From assembly GCA_027484145.1 (NCBI GenBank), contig JAIXUH010000007.1, positions 186,001 to 250,000 on the forward strand: a stretch of 64,000 bases of DNA, read 5' to 3'. The stretch comes from Rhodobacter sp. (GTDB taxonomy: Bacteria; Pseudomonadota; Alphaproteobacteria; Rhodobacterales; Rhodobacteraceae). Positions 1 through 9,132 of the stretch are shown here, in pieces (within the stretch, counting starts at the first letter, position 1; each line of letters begins with the position of its first letter). A model generated the notes under the pieces. The model was not told the DNA's origin. It worked only from the letters and a program-made list of their open reading frames with translations, and ran no database searches. The translations under genes were made by a program, and so were the position numbers.

Positions 1-1
1 C

Positions 2-1174
2 ACTTCAGAAACGGACAGCAGCACGCAAGAGGTTCAGATGAAGGTCATCGGGTCAGAAGCCGGGTTTGCAGACTGGCTGACAGGCTTTCGCCCCCGCGCG
101 CTTGCCGCAGGTGTGCCGCAGGGGGTGCTGGACAGCGCCCTGCAAGCCGCGCGTTTCAACGCCAAGATCGTGGAACGCGACCGCAACCAGAATGAATTCA
201 CCAAGACGATCTGGGACTACCTTGATACCGCCGTATCTGATGATCGCGTGGCCCTAGGCCTGAAAGCGCTCAAGAAAAACGCGGCCCTGCTGGAAAGGAT
301 CGAGGCCGAATACGGTGTTGACCGCCATGTCGTGGCCGCCATCTGGGGGCTGGAATCGGCTTATGGCACCTATCGTGGCGACATTCCCACCATCGAGGCC
401 TTGGCGACACTGGCCTATGACGCCCGCCGCGCCGCGTTCTTTGAGGCCCAGTTGATTGCCGCGCTGCGGATTCTGGCAAATGGCGACGTGACCCTTGCCG
501 ATATGAACGGCAGTTGGGCTGGGGCGATGGGGCACACGCAGTTCATGCCCACTTCGTGGTGGGAGTTTGCCGTGGATTTCACCGGCGACGGCAAGAAAGA
601 CCTCTGGTCCGACGATCCGACCGATGCACTTGCCTCGACCGCCGCCTATCTGCGCCACTGGGGCTGGACCAAGGGCGCCCTCTGGGGGCTGGAGGTGACG
701 CTGCCCTCGGGCTTTGACTATGACCAGACCACCGAACGCGTCCGCAAACCTGTGGCCGATTGGGCCGCCATTGGCGTGGCCCCCATGGCGGACGGGCCCT
801 TGCCCGATCATGGGGTCGCCTCGGTTCTGCTGCCTGGGGGCGCACGGGGGGCGGCCTTCCTGATCTTTTCGAACTTTCAGGTGATCGAGCGTTACAATAC
901 GGCCGATGCTTATGTCATTGCCGTGGGGCACCTCGCTGACCGCCTGCGCGGGGGGCCCGCAATTCAGGCCGCATGGCCGCGCGAATTGCGCGCGCTGACA
1001 CTGGACGAGCGGATGGATCTGCAGCGCCGGCTGACCGCAGCAGGGTTTGATGCAAAGGGCGTCGATGGCCGGATCGGGCCGAACACCATCGCCGCCGTCA
1101 AGGCCTATCAGACAGCGAACGGCCTGATTCCTGACGGCTATGCCAGCCTTGAGATTCTGGAGCGGTTGCGCTGA
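2..1174 (+). CDS. Lytic murein transglycosylase, MltB-like, with C-terminal peptidoglycan-binding domain (5' end outside window)
   Basis: Cleaves the glycan strands of peptidoglycan without water, leaving 1,6-anhydromuramic acid ends. The reading frame is open to the left edge of the window, so the signal peptide and true start are probably missing; the first Met inside the window is at base 38. Counting from that Met, residues 1-290 match the transglycosylase family 3 (MltB) catalytic domain, with the catalytic Glu in the WGLESAYG motif (E106) and the family motif GSWAGAMGHTQFMPTS. Residues about 315-375 form a PG_binding_1 domain (DLQRRLTAAGFDAKGVDGRIG and onward). The protein should act in the periplasm. 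There is no operon partner: about 107 bases separate it from the next gene. The family call is firm; only the start is unknown. Confidence 0.9.
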   Translation, partial: TSETDSSTQEVQMKVIGSEAGFADWLTGFRPRALAAGVPQGVLDSALQAARFNAKIVERDRNQNEFTKTIWDYLDTAVSDDRVALGLKALKKNAALLERIEAEYGVDRHVVAAIWGLESAYGTYRGDIPTIEALATLAYDARRAAFFEAQLIAALRILANGDVTLADMNGSWAGAMGHTQFMPTSWWEFAVDFTGDGKKDLWSDDPTDALASTAAYLRHWGWTKGALWGLEVTLPSGFDYDQTTERVRKPVADWAAIGVAPMADGPLPDHGVASVLLPGGARGAAFLIFSNFQVIERYNTADAYVIAVGHLADRLRGGPAIQAAWPRELRALTLDERMDLQRRLTAAGFDAKGVDGRIGPNTIAAVKAYQTANGLIPDGYASLEILERLR

Positions 1175-1281
1175 CTGCATGCCCGCACAGTTGATCTGCG
1201 CGCGGCCCCATTGCTCTGCCACTGCCCGCAGCCTAGGTTCAACGCAAAGGGCAACTTGCCCGGCAGCGGATGGGGATCAGG

Positions 1282-2127
1282 ATGACGGACAAGGTTTACG
1301 TGCCGCCAAAAGTGTGGACTTGGGACAAGGAAAACGGCGGCCAGTTCGCCAGCACCAACCGCCCGATCGCCGGGGCCACGCATGACAAGGAACTGCCGCG
1401 TGGCGCGCATCCGTTCCAGCTTTACTCGCTGGCCACGCCGAATGGCGTCAAGGTGACGATCCTGTTCGAGGAGTTGCTCGAAGCCGGGCACAGTGGCGCG
1501 GAATACGACGCTTGGCTGATCAAGATCGGGGACGGTGATCAGTTCGGCTCGGGCTTCGTCGGGGTAAACCCCAATTCCAAGATTCCCGCGCTGATGGATT
1601 TTTCCGGCCCCGAGCCGGTGCGGGTGTTTGAAAGCGGCTCCATCCTTGTGCATCTGGCCGAAAAGTTCGGGGCCTTTCTGCCCGCCTCCGGCCCCGCGCG
1701 GACTGAGGTGATGAACTGGCTGTTCTGGCAGATGGGTTCAGCCCCGTTTGTCGGTGGCGGCTTCGGGCATTTCTATGCTTATGCGCCGGAAAAGTATGAA
1801 TACCCGATCAACCGCTATGCCATGGAAGCCAAGCGTCAGCTTGATGTGCTGGATCGCCAGTTGGCCGAACACCCTTTCGTCGCGGGCAGCGACTATACGA
1901 TCGCCGATATGGCGATCTGGCCGTGGTATGGCGGGCTGGTGCTGGGTCGCGCCTATAACGCGGCCGAGTTTCTGGACGTACAAAGCTACACCCATGTCAT
2001 GGCATGGGCCAAGGCGATTGACGCCCGCCCCGCCGTGGCGCGTGGCCGCATGGTCAACAAGACATGGGGCGAGCCGCAGGAGCAACTGCCCGAACGCCAC
2101 GGTCCGGGCGATTTCGCCAAGGCGTGA
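1282..2127 (+). CDS. yghU: Glutathione S-transferase, YghU type (nu class)
   Basis: Nearly colinear with E. coli YghU, a cytosolic GST with disulfide-bond reductase and organic peroxidase activity on glutathione. The start MTDKVY is the same as in the family. Visible landmarks are the N-terminal extension KVWTWDKENGGQFAS, the thioredoxin-like domain with NPNSKIPAL and VFESGSILVHLAEKFG (the glutathione-binding E-S pair), and the helical C-terminal domain with FVAGSDYTIADMAIWPW. The length of 281 residues is normal for the family. An in-frame ATG lies 12 bases upstream, but the family alignment and a GGATGGGG-like ribosome site favour the start chosen. The gene stands alone, with a weak GCAAGGG/CCCTTGC inverted repeat just after the stop but no T tract. 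Confidence 0.92.
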   Translation: MTDKVYVPPKVWTWDKENGGQFASTNRPIAGATHDKELPRGAHPFQLYSLATPNGVKVTILFEELLEAGHSGAEYDAWLIKIGDGDQFGSGFVGVNPNSKIPALMDFSGPEPVRVFESGSILVHLAEKFGAFLPASGPARTEVMNWLFWQMGSAPFVGGGFGHFYAYAPEKYEYPINRYAMEAKRQLDVLDRQLAEHPFVAGSDYTIADMAIWPWYGGLVLGRAYNAAEFLDVQSYTHVMAWAKAIDARPAVARGRMVNKTWGEPQEQLPERHGPGDFAKA

Positions 2128-2328
2128 ATGCCCTGCGCAAGGGGCCGCCTGCGTGGCCGGTCCCTTGCCAAAACATCCGCGATTGGACATAGTCGCGCCA
2201 AGCCGTGGCGATGGCGTCGCCACAGGGGCCCATGCCCCCCGGCCCGCGGTTCCTGCCGCTGTCGTCCTGTACGCCGGGACCTTTTGGGGTTCCTTGGCGC
2301 AGCCAGACCCCTGTGATTGAGGTCTGAA

Positions 2329-3543
2329 ATGTCGCTGAACCGCCCCGAGATGTACCGTTTCCACAATGGTGGAAAGAAAGACACCCTGCCGTTTGCCGAT
2401 CAGGAATACCATGATCGCCTCGACGGTCTGCGCGAGATCATGGCGATGCATGACCTCGACGCTGTTGTCCTGACCTCCATGCACAACGTGGCCTATTACT
2501 CGGGCTTTCTGTATTGCACCTTTGGGCGGCCCTATGCCTGTGTGGTCACGAAAACCGAATGCGTGACCATCAGCGCCGGGATCGACGCGGGCCAGCCATG
2601 GCGGCGCAGCATTGCCGACAACATCACCTATACCGACTGGGCGCGCGACAACATGTGGCGCGCGGTGGCGTCGGTCACGGGTGAGGGCAAGGCAATTGGT
2701 TGCGAGGCGGACCATCTGACGATGGAGCGATCGGAAAAGCTGAACGCCTTCCTGAAACCCAAGCGCGGGGTGGATATCGCCCCCGCCACCATGCACCAGC
2801 GCATGACCAAATCCCCCGCCGAAATCGCTCTGATCAAGCACGGGTCGAACGTGGCCGATGTGGGCGGCTATGCGATCCGCGACGCGATCAAGGTGGGGGC
2901 CACGGAACTGGAGGTGTCCATCGCCGGCCGTGACGCGATGGAGCGCGAGATTGCCAAGCGCTTCCCCGATGCGGAATACCGCGACACATGGGTGTGGTTC
3001 CAGTCGGGGATCAACACCGATGGCGCGCATAACCCGGTCACAAACCGCAAGCTCCAGCATGGCGATATCCTGTCGCTCAACTGCTTTCCCATGATCAGCG
3101 GCTATTATACCGCGCTGGAACGGACGTTGTTTGTGGGTGAGGTGGATGACGCATCGATGCGGGTCTGGCAGACCAACATCGACAGCCATGAATTCGGGAT
3201 GAAACTGCTGCGGCCCGGCGCGTCATGTGCCGAGATCACGATGAAGATCAACGAATTCCTCGCCGAGCGGCAGATGCTGCAATACCGGACCTTCGGCTAT
3301 GGCCACAGCTTCGGCATCCTGTCGCACTATTATGGCCGCGAGGCGGCGCTGGAACTGCGCGAGGATATCGACACGGTGCTGGAACCCGGCATGGTGATCT
3401 CGATGGAGCCGATGCTGACCATCCCCGACGGGATGCCGGGGGCCGGCGGGTATCGGGAACACGATATCTTTGTGGTGACCGAGGACGAGCCCGAGGACAT
3501 CACCCACTACCCCTATGGCCCCGCCTTCAACGTGGTCGGCTAA
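2329..3543 (+). CDS. Creatinase (creatine amidinohydrolase)
   Basis: Hydrolyses creatine to sarcosine and urea. It belongs to the M24 pita-bread fold but is a hydrolase, not a metallopeptidase. The sequence tracks the Pseudomonas putida enzyme along its whole 404 residues: N-terminal YYSGFLYCTFGRPYA loop, GQPWRR, FQSGINTDGAHNPVT with the catalytic His (H234), TALERTLF (E264), YRTFGYGHSFG (H326), VISMEPM (E360) and GGYREHDI (H378). The start is at the ATG preceded by TGAGG six bases upstream; an in-frame TTG 12 bases earlier is less likely. The gene appears monocistronic and ends in a strong terminator. No creatininase, sarcosine oxidase or urease gene is in the window, so the downstream pathway must be encoded elsewhere. 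Confidence 0.93.
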   Translation: MSLNRPEMYRFHNGGKKDTLPFADQEYHDRLDGLREIMAMHDLDAVVLTSMHNVAYYSGFLYCTFGRPYACVVTKTECVTISAGIDAGQPWRRSIADNITYTDWARDNMWRAVASVTGEGKAIGCEADHLTMERSEKLNAFLKPKRGVDIAPATMHQRMTKSPAEIALIKHGSNVADVGGYAIRDAIKVGATELEVSIAGRDAMEREIAKRFPDAEYRDTWVWFQSGINTDGAHNPVTNRKLQHGDILSLNCFPMISGYYTALERTLFVGEVDDASMRVWQTNIDSHEFGMKLLRPGASCAEITMKINEFLAERQMLQYRTFGYGHSFGILSHYYGREAALELREDIDTVLEPGMVISMEPMLTIPDGMPGAGGYREHDIFVVTEDEPEDITHYPYGPAFNVVG

Positions 3544-3549
3544 CCCCCC

Positions 3550-3585
3550 CGCCCGCCCCTCACCGGGCGGGCGTTTTTCTTTTTG
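3550..3585 (+). terminator. Rho-independent terminator of the creatinase gene
   Basis: A perfect 9-bp GC-rich stem (CGCCCGCCC / GGGCGGGCG) with a 6-base loop, followed by TTTTTCTTTTT, lies 7 bases after the creatinase stop codon. Confidence 0.9.
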
Positions 3586-3907
3586 CTGGGGGTGTCCCTG
3601 CGTGGGACAGGCTATGGGTATAAGGAAATCAATGGGTTGGTGGAGAAAGTTAGGGATTTGTTAAGAAAAAGCGGCGTTTGGGCGGTTTGCAGACATGCAG
3701 CGGCGCGGAATTGCATCAGCAGCAATCTGAAACTAGCGGCCGTTCATGCACGTCGCAGAGAAGGATGCGACAGTCACAGGCCACTAGGCTCATAGCAGAT
3801 GTTTGCGACCCTCGAGAGCCGGGAGGAGCGGGATGGCTCCCACATATTGAAAAGGGATCAGCTACCACCTACGATATCTTGTGGACTAGCTTGCGTTAGG
3901 GTGCGGA
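3586..3907. other. Intergenic stretch, visibly less GC-rich, no recognised gene
   Basis: About 320 bases between the creatinase terminator and the next gene. Base composition falls clearly compared with the flanks (runs such as TTTGTTAAGAAAAAGC) and no reading frame has family-like content. It marks the left border of the lower-GC patch that carries the following gene, and must hold that gene's promoter. No tRNA, integrase or direct-repeat pair that would mark an attachment site was found. Confidence 0.5.
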
Positions 3908-5374
3908 ATGGCGAAGAAGATCGTGTCGATCGGAATGTTGCTCGCGGCAGACGAAGTCGACCATGTGGCATTAGCTACAAAGGCTTCTCTTCTCGACTGG
4001 GACATCATCATTTTTCGTCCAGATATCCGAGATTTCATGAGCCGTGACCATGAAATGAGCTTCTTTCAAGGGAAGCCATGTCTGGGTGATCACAAGTCTT
4101 TTGCACTCAAGGAGGCGTCTGCTCATTGGCGGAGGGAAATTAAGGAAGCTGTCGAAATTGGCAAGACCGTTATAGTGCACCTGTGCAAACCTGAAGAGAT
4201 TTTTGTCCAGACCGGAAAGAAGGAGTTCTCCGGGACGGGGAGAAATCAAAAGACCACGAATATCGTGGAACCTTTCTCGAACTATAAAACACTTCCGACC
4301 AGCGCAAAATGGACTGCTAGCCAAGGACGCGAAATCGTCTTTCGCCCCGAGTATCGAGAATTGCTTTCCTCCTACTGGGACAGGTTTGGCGCTTTCTCGA
4401 CTTACGAAGTTACATTCGCGGAAGCCGAGAAGAACGCATGTCTTCTGACGCAGCATGGTGGCAAAGCTGTTGGCTTGCACTTAGTGAGTGCAACAGGAGT
4501 AGGCGGAAGCCTTTTGCTGCTTCCCGATATGGAGTTCAATGCTGACCATTTCTTTGACGCTGAGACTGATCAAGACGACGATGACTACGAGCCGTTCACG
4601 GACGAAGCCCGCAAATTTGCAGCCTCCTACCTGACCGAGGTTGTCGCCCTAGATCGCGCGTTGCGGCAAAGCGCCGAACGGAGCGTCGAGCCAGAGTGGG
4701 CAAGGGACCAGCGCTATGTTTTTGCTGAAGAGGAACGCGTGCAAAAAGAATTGCTGTTCGCCGAGGAGGCCCTCGAGCGCGCCCAGAAAGAAAAGGATAA
4801 TCTCAAGGCTGAGTTGGCGGAAGCGGGGCACCTTCGTGGCTTGCTGTTCGAGACGGGCAAGCCGCTTGAGACGATGATATTAAAGGCTCTTCGGGCGCTT
4901 GGATTCGAGGCCGAGAATTTCCAAGACGACGCAAACGAGTTTGATGCAGTCTTCTTCTCTGCTGAAGGCCGTTTGCTGGGCGAAGCCGAAGGAAAAGACA
5001 ATAAGGCGATCAACATTACCAAGCTACGTCAGCTTACCATGAACATTGAAGAGGACTTCGGACGGGACGAGGTCACCCTTCGGGCGAAAGGCGTGCTGTT
5101 TGGCAATGCTTATCGCCTGACGGCCCCAGCGGATCGGGACGCACCCTTCACCGAAAAATGCATCACCTCAGCCACTGCGCAATCCATCGCGCTGGTTCAC
5201 ACTCCAGACCTGTTCGCTGTCACACGGCACGTTATCGAAAGTGGCGATGCGGATTTCGCCAAGCAGTGCCGCGAGGTGCTAGTAAGCAGCGTCGGAATGG
5301 TGAGCTTCCCGCCTGTGCCGGAAGCTGCCGACGAGATTGAGCAGAACGAGCTGGCAGAGGCCGCTCCCGCGTAG
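3908..5374 (+). CDS. Unrecognised protein with coiled coil and probable PD-(D/E)XK nuclease domain
   Basis: 488 residues, not assigned to a named family. Three parts are visible. Residues 1-230 are a globular region of unknown type ending in an acidic stretch (DQDDDDYE). Residues about 268-310 are charged and heptad-like (RVQKELLFAEEALERAQKEK), a likely coiled coil. Residues about 315-440 look like a restriction-endonuclease fold: a helix LETMILKALRALGFEAE, then D346 in EFDAVF, a beta strand, and GEAEGK giving E361-x-K363, followed by ITKLRQL and VLFGNAYRL. D...ExK is the PD-(D/E)XK metal-binding pattern. Codon use is less GC-rich than in neighbouring genes, suggesting transfer. It stands alone, with AGGGTGCGGA before the ATG. 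A role in defence or DNA/RNA cleavage is inference; the nuclease fold itself is moderately supported. Confidence 0.75.
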   Translation: MAKKIVSIGMLLAADEVDHVALATKASLLDWDIIIFRPDIRDFMSRDHEMSFFQGKPCLGDHKSFALKEASAHWRREIKEAVEIGKTVIVHLCKPEEIFVQTGKKEFSGTGRNQKTTNIVEPFSNYKTLPTSAKWTASQGREIVFRPEYRELLSSYWDRFGAFSTYEVTFAEAEKNACLLTQHGGKAVGLHLVSATGVGGSLLLLPDMEFNADHFFDAETDQDDDDYEPFTDEARKFAASYLTEVVALDRALRQSAERSVEPEWARDQRYVFAEEERVQKELLFAEEALERAQKEKDNLKAELAEAGHLRGLLFETGKPLETMILKALRALGFEAENFQDDANEFDAVFFSAEGRLLGEAEGKDNKAINITKLRQLTMNIEEDFGRDEVTLRAKGVLFGNAYRLTAPADRDAPFTEKCITSATAQSIALVHTPDLFAVTRHVIESGDADFAKQCREVLVSSVGMVSFPPVPEAADEIEQNELAEAAPA

Positions 5375-5582
5375 GGCTAACGCTGTGCTCGTGGTCCCGG
5401 ACCTTACACTATAGAAGCAGATTGTCGTGGCATATCCGATCAACAACCGCTTCGAAGAGCGCAGCTTTGCAGCATTTTCATTGGAGCACCGCCCACCAAG
5501 GGCCGGCAGCTGACCCTAAGTGGCCACAACAGCGCGGCAATCACTGTGCCGAGCCGTCTGATCTTCGCGCCGTTTGTTCCCT

Positions 5583-6443
5583 CTACCGTTTCCACATCGG
5601 CGGCAGCAGGTGGCCGCGGCGCATGGCGATGACGAGCATGATGATCCCGGCGCTGGTGCAGTAGATCAGCGCGAAGATGGATTCCTCCATCCCGAAGGTG
5701 CCGCCGGTCAGCATGTCTGGCCCTTCGATGACGGCCTGCAGCAGGCCCGGATCGCCCACGCCCCCCGACACGACGCCCGAGAACACGGCGGATTGCACAT
5801 AGTTCCAGCCCATGTGAAAGCCCATGCAGATCCAGAGGCGGCGGGTGAGCAGGTAGGCGGCAGACAGCAGCAGGCCCGCCTCGATGCTGATGTAGATGGC
5901 ACCCTTCAACTCGGCCGCCGGGTTGAGGAGGTGGATCAGGCCGAAGGCGGCGGATGAGGCGAGGATGCCTGCCCAACTGCCAAAGACCGCCTCGACCGAA
6001 CGGTGCAGGACACCGCGGAAGATCAGTTCCTCGAAGATGCCGGACTTGATGGCCAGGGCAATTGCGGGCAGCAGGAAGGAGACGGGGTTCAGCCCCTCGA
6101 CCTTGTAGATGCCAAGGATCATCAGGGTGACGGCGCAGACGGTATAGAGCCCCGCCCCGATGAGCAGGCCAAGGCCCCATTCGCGGGCGATCCCGGGTGT
6201 CGAAAGCTCGGCCACCTCACGACGCTCGACCAGTTTGCCCCAGCCGAAGTAGATCGCGATGGCGATGGCGCCAAGGCCAAGCTGGATGGCAATGCTGAGA
6301 AGGGGCCGGTCGTGGAACAGCTGGAGGCGGTAATCGGCCATCATCATGAAGTAGAACAGCCCACCGCCAAGAACAACGAGGGTCAGCAGGGGAAACAGCA
6401 GGCGCTGCCAGAGCGGCTGATCAGCGATGCTTGAATCTGTCAT
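5583..6443 (-). CDS. CPBP-family intramembrane metalloprotease
   Basis: A membrane protein of 286 residues with about eight hydrophobic segments and the abortive-infection/CAAX protease motifs. These are EELIFRG (E138, E139, R143) in one helix, FGLIHLLN (H171) in the next, and GFHMGWNY (H210, N214) near the end. These residues bind the metal and activate water in Rce1-like enzymes. Bacterial members process small peptides or act in immunity and regulation; the substrate here is unknown. The start is the ATG facing the divergent phytase-like gene. No partner gene lies downstream; about 200 bases of non-coding sequence separate its 3' end from the lower-GC gene. Confidence 0.88.
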   Translation of the reverse strand: MTDSSIADQPLWQRLLFPLLTLVVLGGGLFYFMMMADYRLQLFHDRPLLSIAIQLGLGAIAIAIYFGWGKLVERREVAELSTPGIAREWGLGLLIGAGLYTVCAVTLMILGIYKVEGLNPVSFLLPAIALAIKSGIFEELIFRGVLHRSVEAVFGSWAGILASSAAFGLIHLLNPAAELKGAIYISIEAGLLLSAAYLLTRRLWICMGFHMGWNYVQSAVFSGVVSGGVGDPGLLQAVIEGPDMLTGGTFGMEESIFALIYCTSAGIIMLVIAMRRGHLLPPMWKR

Positions 6444-6936
6444 GGGAACACCTTCTTTCTGCCAATGCGCGCCGCGCCGTGGTGGGCGACCAACTCTTAT
6501 CCGTTTTCGCGCCGATCTTTGGCCTGCCGCACAGGGGCATCAGCCAAAGGGGGCGCGCCTGCGCCGAATATCTGACCGCCTTTTGCTGTATCCGTGACCG
6601 GGCGGTGTGGGAAAGCTTGCCACGCCGCTGGTACCGATACGGGAACAAGGCCCGAGCCAAGTCTTCATTTGGTAGGAAAACCAAGGCAATGCCGCTATCC
6701 ACTTTGCGAAATCGGGCCGGGTTTTCTGCGGGCGTGCGGGGGGAAAAGACCCGGATTGGGCAGGCCCCGGCTGATCGGGCGGGCCTTGGCGGGGTGGCCG
6801 GTGGGTTGCCCGAGTGACGGGATGGCGGTGTTCGGCGATCTGACCGCTTTACCAAACTGTCACGCTTTTGTCGTCCGGCTGACATGCAAAAACGCCATCC
6901 CTCACGGGCACAACAACCCGCAAGAGGAATGGCCCC
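6444..6936. other. Divergent intergenic region upstream of the phytase-like gene
   Basis: 493 bases between the minus-strand CPBP protease and the plus-strand phytase-like gene, so it holds both promoters. The right-hand end contains a Pho box. Short reading frames here have no recognisable family content and no ribosome site. Nothing else was seen. Confidence 0.6.
6857..6885 (+). promoter_or_regulatory. Pho box (PhoB-binding direct repeats)
   Basis: Three heptamers CTGTCAC, TTGTCGT and CTGACAT start exactly 11 bases apart. The PhoB consensus is CTGTCAT repeated every 11 bases, so spacing and sequence both fit. The site lies about 50-80 bases before the start codon of a secreted phytase-like protein, a sensible phosphate-starvation target. 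Confidence 0.75.
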
Positions 6937-9108
6937 ATGCTGCTTCGTCACGTCTGCCTGACCTCGGTTCTGGCGCTTGCCACCGCAATGCCCGCCGCTG
7001 CCGAGATGGTGTTCAACCGTGTGTCGGTTTTCGCCACCCCTGACAACATGGCCGAGGGCGAGGATCGCGCGAGAGAGACAAGCGCAGAAATCATCGCGGC
7101 GACCGAGGATGGCAATACGCTGGTCTATTCCGACAGCCCGCTGGGCGTGCTGGGCCTGATTGACATCACCGACCCCAAAGCACCAAAGCCGCTGGGGAAT
7201 GTTGCTGTGGGCGGTGAGCCGACGACGACGCAGATCATCGGCGGGCTGGCCTTTACGGGCGTCAACACCTCGGCCGATTTCGTCAACACCTCGGGCAAGC
7301 TGGTGACGGTCGATCTGGCGACCAAGGCTGTGGTCGCGGAGTGCGAATTGGGCGGGCAGCCGGATTCGGTGGCCAAGGCCAAGGACGGGTCGTTCCTTGC
7401 CGTGGCGATTGAAAACGAGCGCGACGAAGACGTGAATGATGGCGCGATCCCCCAGATGCCGGCGGGTTTCGTGGTCAAGCTGCCGATCAAGGATGGCGCG
7501 GTGGACTGCGCGGGCCTGCAGAAGATCGAGGTGACGGGACTGGCCGCCGTGGCGGGTGATGACCCGGAGCCAGAGTTTCTGGACGTGAACGCGGCGGGCG
7601 AGATTGTCGTCACGCTGCAGGAAAACAACCACATCGTGGTGATTGGTGCCGATGGCGCAGTGGCCAGCCACTTCAGCGCAGGTGCGGTTGATCTGGAGGG
7701 CATCGACACCAAGCGCGATGGCAAGCTGGATTTCACTGGCAAGAAAGAGGGCGTCCTGCGTGAGCCGGATGCCGTGAAGTGGATCGACGCCGATCATTTT
7801 GTGGTGGCCAACGAGGGCGATTATGAGGGGGGTTCGCGCAGCTTTACCGTCTTCAAAAAGGACGGCACGGTGGTGTTTGAATCCGGCGCGTCGCTGGAGC
7901 GCGAGATTGCCGCGATTGGTCATTACCCCGAGCATCGTTCGGGATCGAAGGGCACGGAACTGGAATCTGTCGAAGTGGCCACGTTCAATGGCGTGCCGAT
8001 GCTGTTCGTGGCGTCCGAGCGCGGATCGATTGTGGCGGTCTATGACCTGACCAATCCGGCCGCACCCGTGCTGAAGCAACTGCTGCCCTCGGGCGTGTCG
8101 CCCGAAGGTCTGGTGGCCATTCCGGGCCGCAACCTGCTGGCGACGGCCAACGAAGTGGACCTGCGGGCCGATGGTTTGGCCCCTGCGCATGTGATGGTCT
8201 ACGAATTGGCCGAAGGCACCGCGCAGTATCCGATGATCACCAGCGCCGGGTCTGACCCGCTGATCGGCTGGGTGGCGCTGTCGGCGCTGGCCGCTGATCC
8301 GGCCACGCCGGGCATGCTGTATGCGGCCAATGACTCGGTTCTGGGCGCTGCCCCCACGATCTATACGATCGACGCCACACAGACCCCGGCCAAGATCACG
8401 GCGGCACTGACGGTGAAGCGTGGCAGCGATGCGGCCCAAAAGCTGGACATCGAAGGGATTGCGCTGGATGGCAAGGGCGGCTTCTGGCTGGCTTCCGAAG
8501 GGCGCAGCGACCGCCTGATCCCGCATGCGATTTACAACGTGAACGACAAGGGCGAGATCAAGACGGAAATCGCCCTGCCCGAAGGGTTGCTGACCAACGA
8601 AGTGCGCTTTGGCTTTGAAGGCATCACCGTGGCCGGAGACTGGCTGTGGATGGCCGTGCAGCGCGAGTGGAAGGATGACCCGAAGGGCATGGTCAAGCTG
8701 CTGGCCTATAACACCAAGGAAGAGACGTGGGGTGCCGTGCACTATCCGCTGGATGCCGCCGCCGAGGGCGCATGGATGGGCCTGTCCGAGATCACCCTGC
8801 ATGGCGATTGGGTCTATATCATCGAGCGTGACAATCAGATTGCGGGCGCTGCAGCCACGAAAAAGCTGTATCGCGTCAAGGCCGCCGAGATGGTTCCGGC
8901 GGAACTGGGTGGCGCGCTGCCGGTGGTGACCAAGGAACTGGTACGTGACTTCCTGCCCGACCTGAAGGTGCTGAACGGCTTTGTTCAGGACAAGATCGAA
9001 GGCTTTGCCATCGATGCGACGGGCACCGGTTGGGTCGTTACCGACAATGACGGTGTCAACGATGCCTCGGGCGAGACATTGTTCTGGTCGATCGGCACGA
9101 TGCAGTAA
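6937..9108 (+). CDS. Secreted esterase-like/phytase-like beta-propeller protein
   Basis: 723 residues with a clear Sec signal peptide (cleavage after AMPAAAE, about residue 23). The N-terminal half resembles beta-propeller proteins of the YncE / choice-of-anchor type (VLGLIDITDPKAPKPLG, LVTVDLATKAV). The C-terminal part, about residues 410-715, matches the esterase-like activity of phytase domain (LDIEGIALDGKGGFWLASEG, FGFEGITVAGDWLWMAVQRE, KIEGFAIDATGTGWVVTDNDG). The likely role is hydrolysis of organic phosphate esters in the periplasm or outside the cell, an inference strengthened by the Pho box upstream. The start is preceded by AAGAGGA at good spacing. The gene is monocistronic, with its own terminator. 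The exact substrate is unknown. Confidence 0.88.
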   Translation: MLLRHVCLTSVLALATAMPAAAEMVFNRVSVFATPDNMAEGEDRARETSAEIIAATEDGNTLVYSDSPLGVLGLIDITDPKAPKPLGNVAVGGEPTTTQIIGGLAFTGVNTSADFVNTSGKLVTVDLATKAVVAECELGGQPDSVAKAKDGSFLAVAIENERDEDVNDGAIPQMPAGFVVKLPIKDGAVDCAGLQKIEVTGLAAVAGDDPEPEFLDVNAAGEIVVTLQENNHIVVIGADGAVASHFSAGAVDLEGIDTKRDGKLDFTGKKEGVLREPDAVKWIDADHFVVANEGDYEGGSRSFTVFKKDGTVVFESGASLEREIAAIGHYPEHRSGSKGTELESVEVATFNGVPMLFVASERGSIVAVYDLTNPAAPVLKQLLPSGVSPEGLVAIPGRNLLATANEVDLRADGLAPAHVMVYELAEGTAQYPMITSAGSDPLIGWVALSALAADPATPGMLYAANDSVLGAAPTIYTIDATQTPAKITAALTVKRGSDAAQKLDIEGIALDGKGGFWLASEGRSDRLIPHAIYNVNDKGEIKTEIALPEGLLTNEVRFGFEGITVAGDWLWMAVQREWKDDPKGMVKLLAYNTKEETWGAVHYPLDAAAEGAWMGLSEITLHGDWVYIIERDNQIAGAAATKKLYRVKAAEMVPAELGGALPVVTKELVRDFLPDLKVLNGFVQDKIEGFAIDATGTGWVVTDNDGVNDASGETLFWSIGTMQ

Positions 9109-9132
9109 CCCCCGCATTTGCAAGCAATCAGG

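Noticed and set aside
1738-3189. 483-codon minus-strand frame across the GST and creatinase genes
   Set aside because: It spans two clearly coding plus-strand genes and has low-complexity composition; a shadow frame.
5375-5582. Integrase or transposase remnant at the right border of the lower-GC patch
   Set aside because: No frame in these 208 bases shows recombinase motifs, and no flanking direct repeat was found.
6431-6817. Possible plus-strand gene of about 128 codons in the gap before the phytase-like gene
   Set aside because: TTG start without ribosome site, overlaps the start of the protease gene, mixed composition and no family resemblance.
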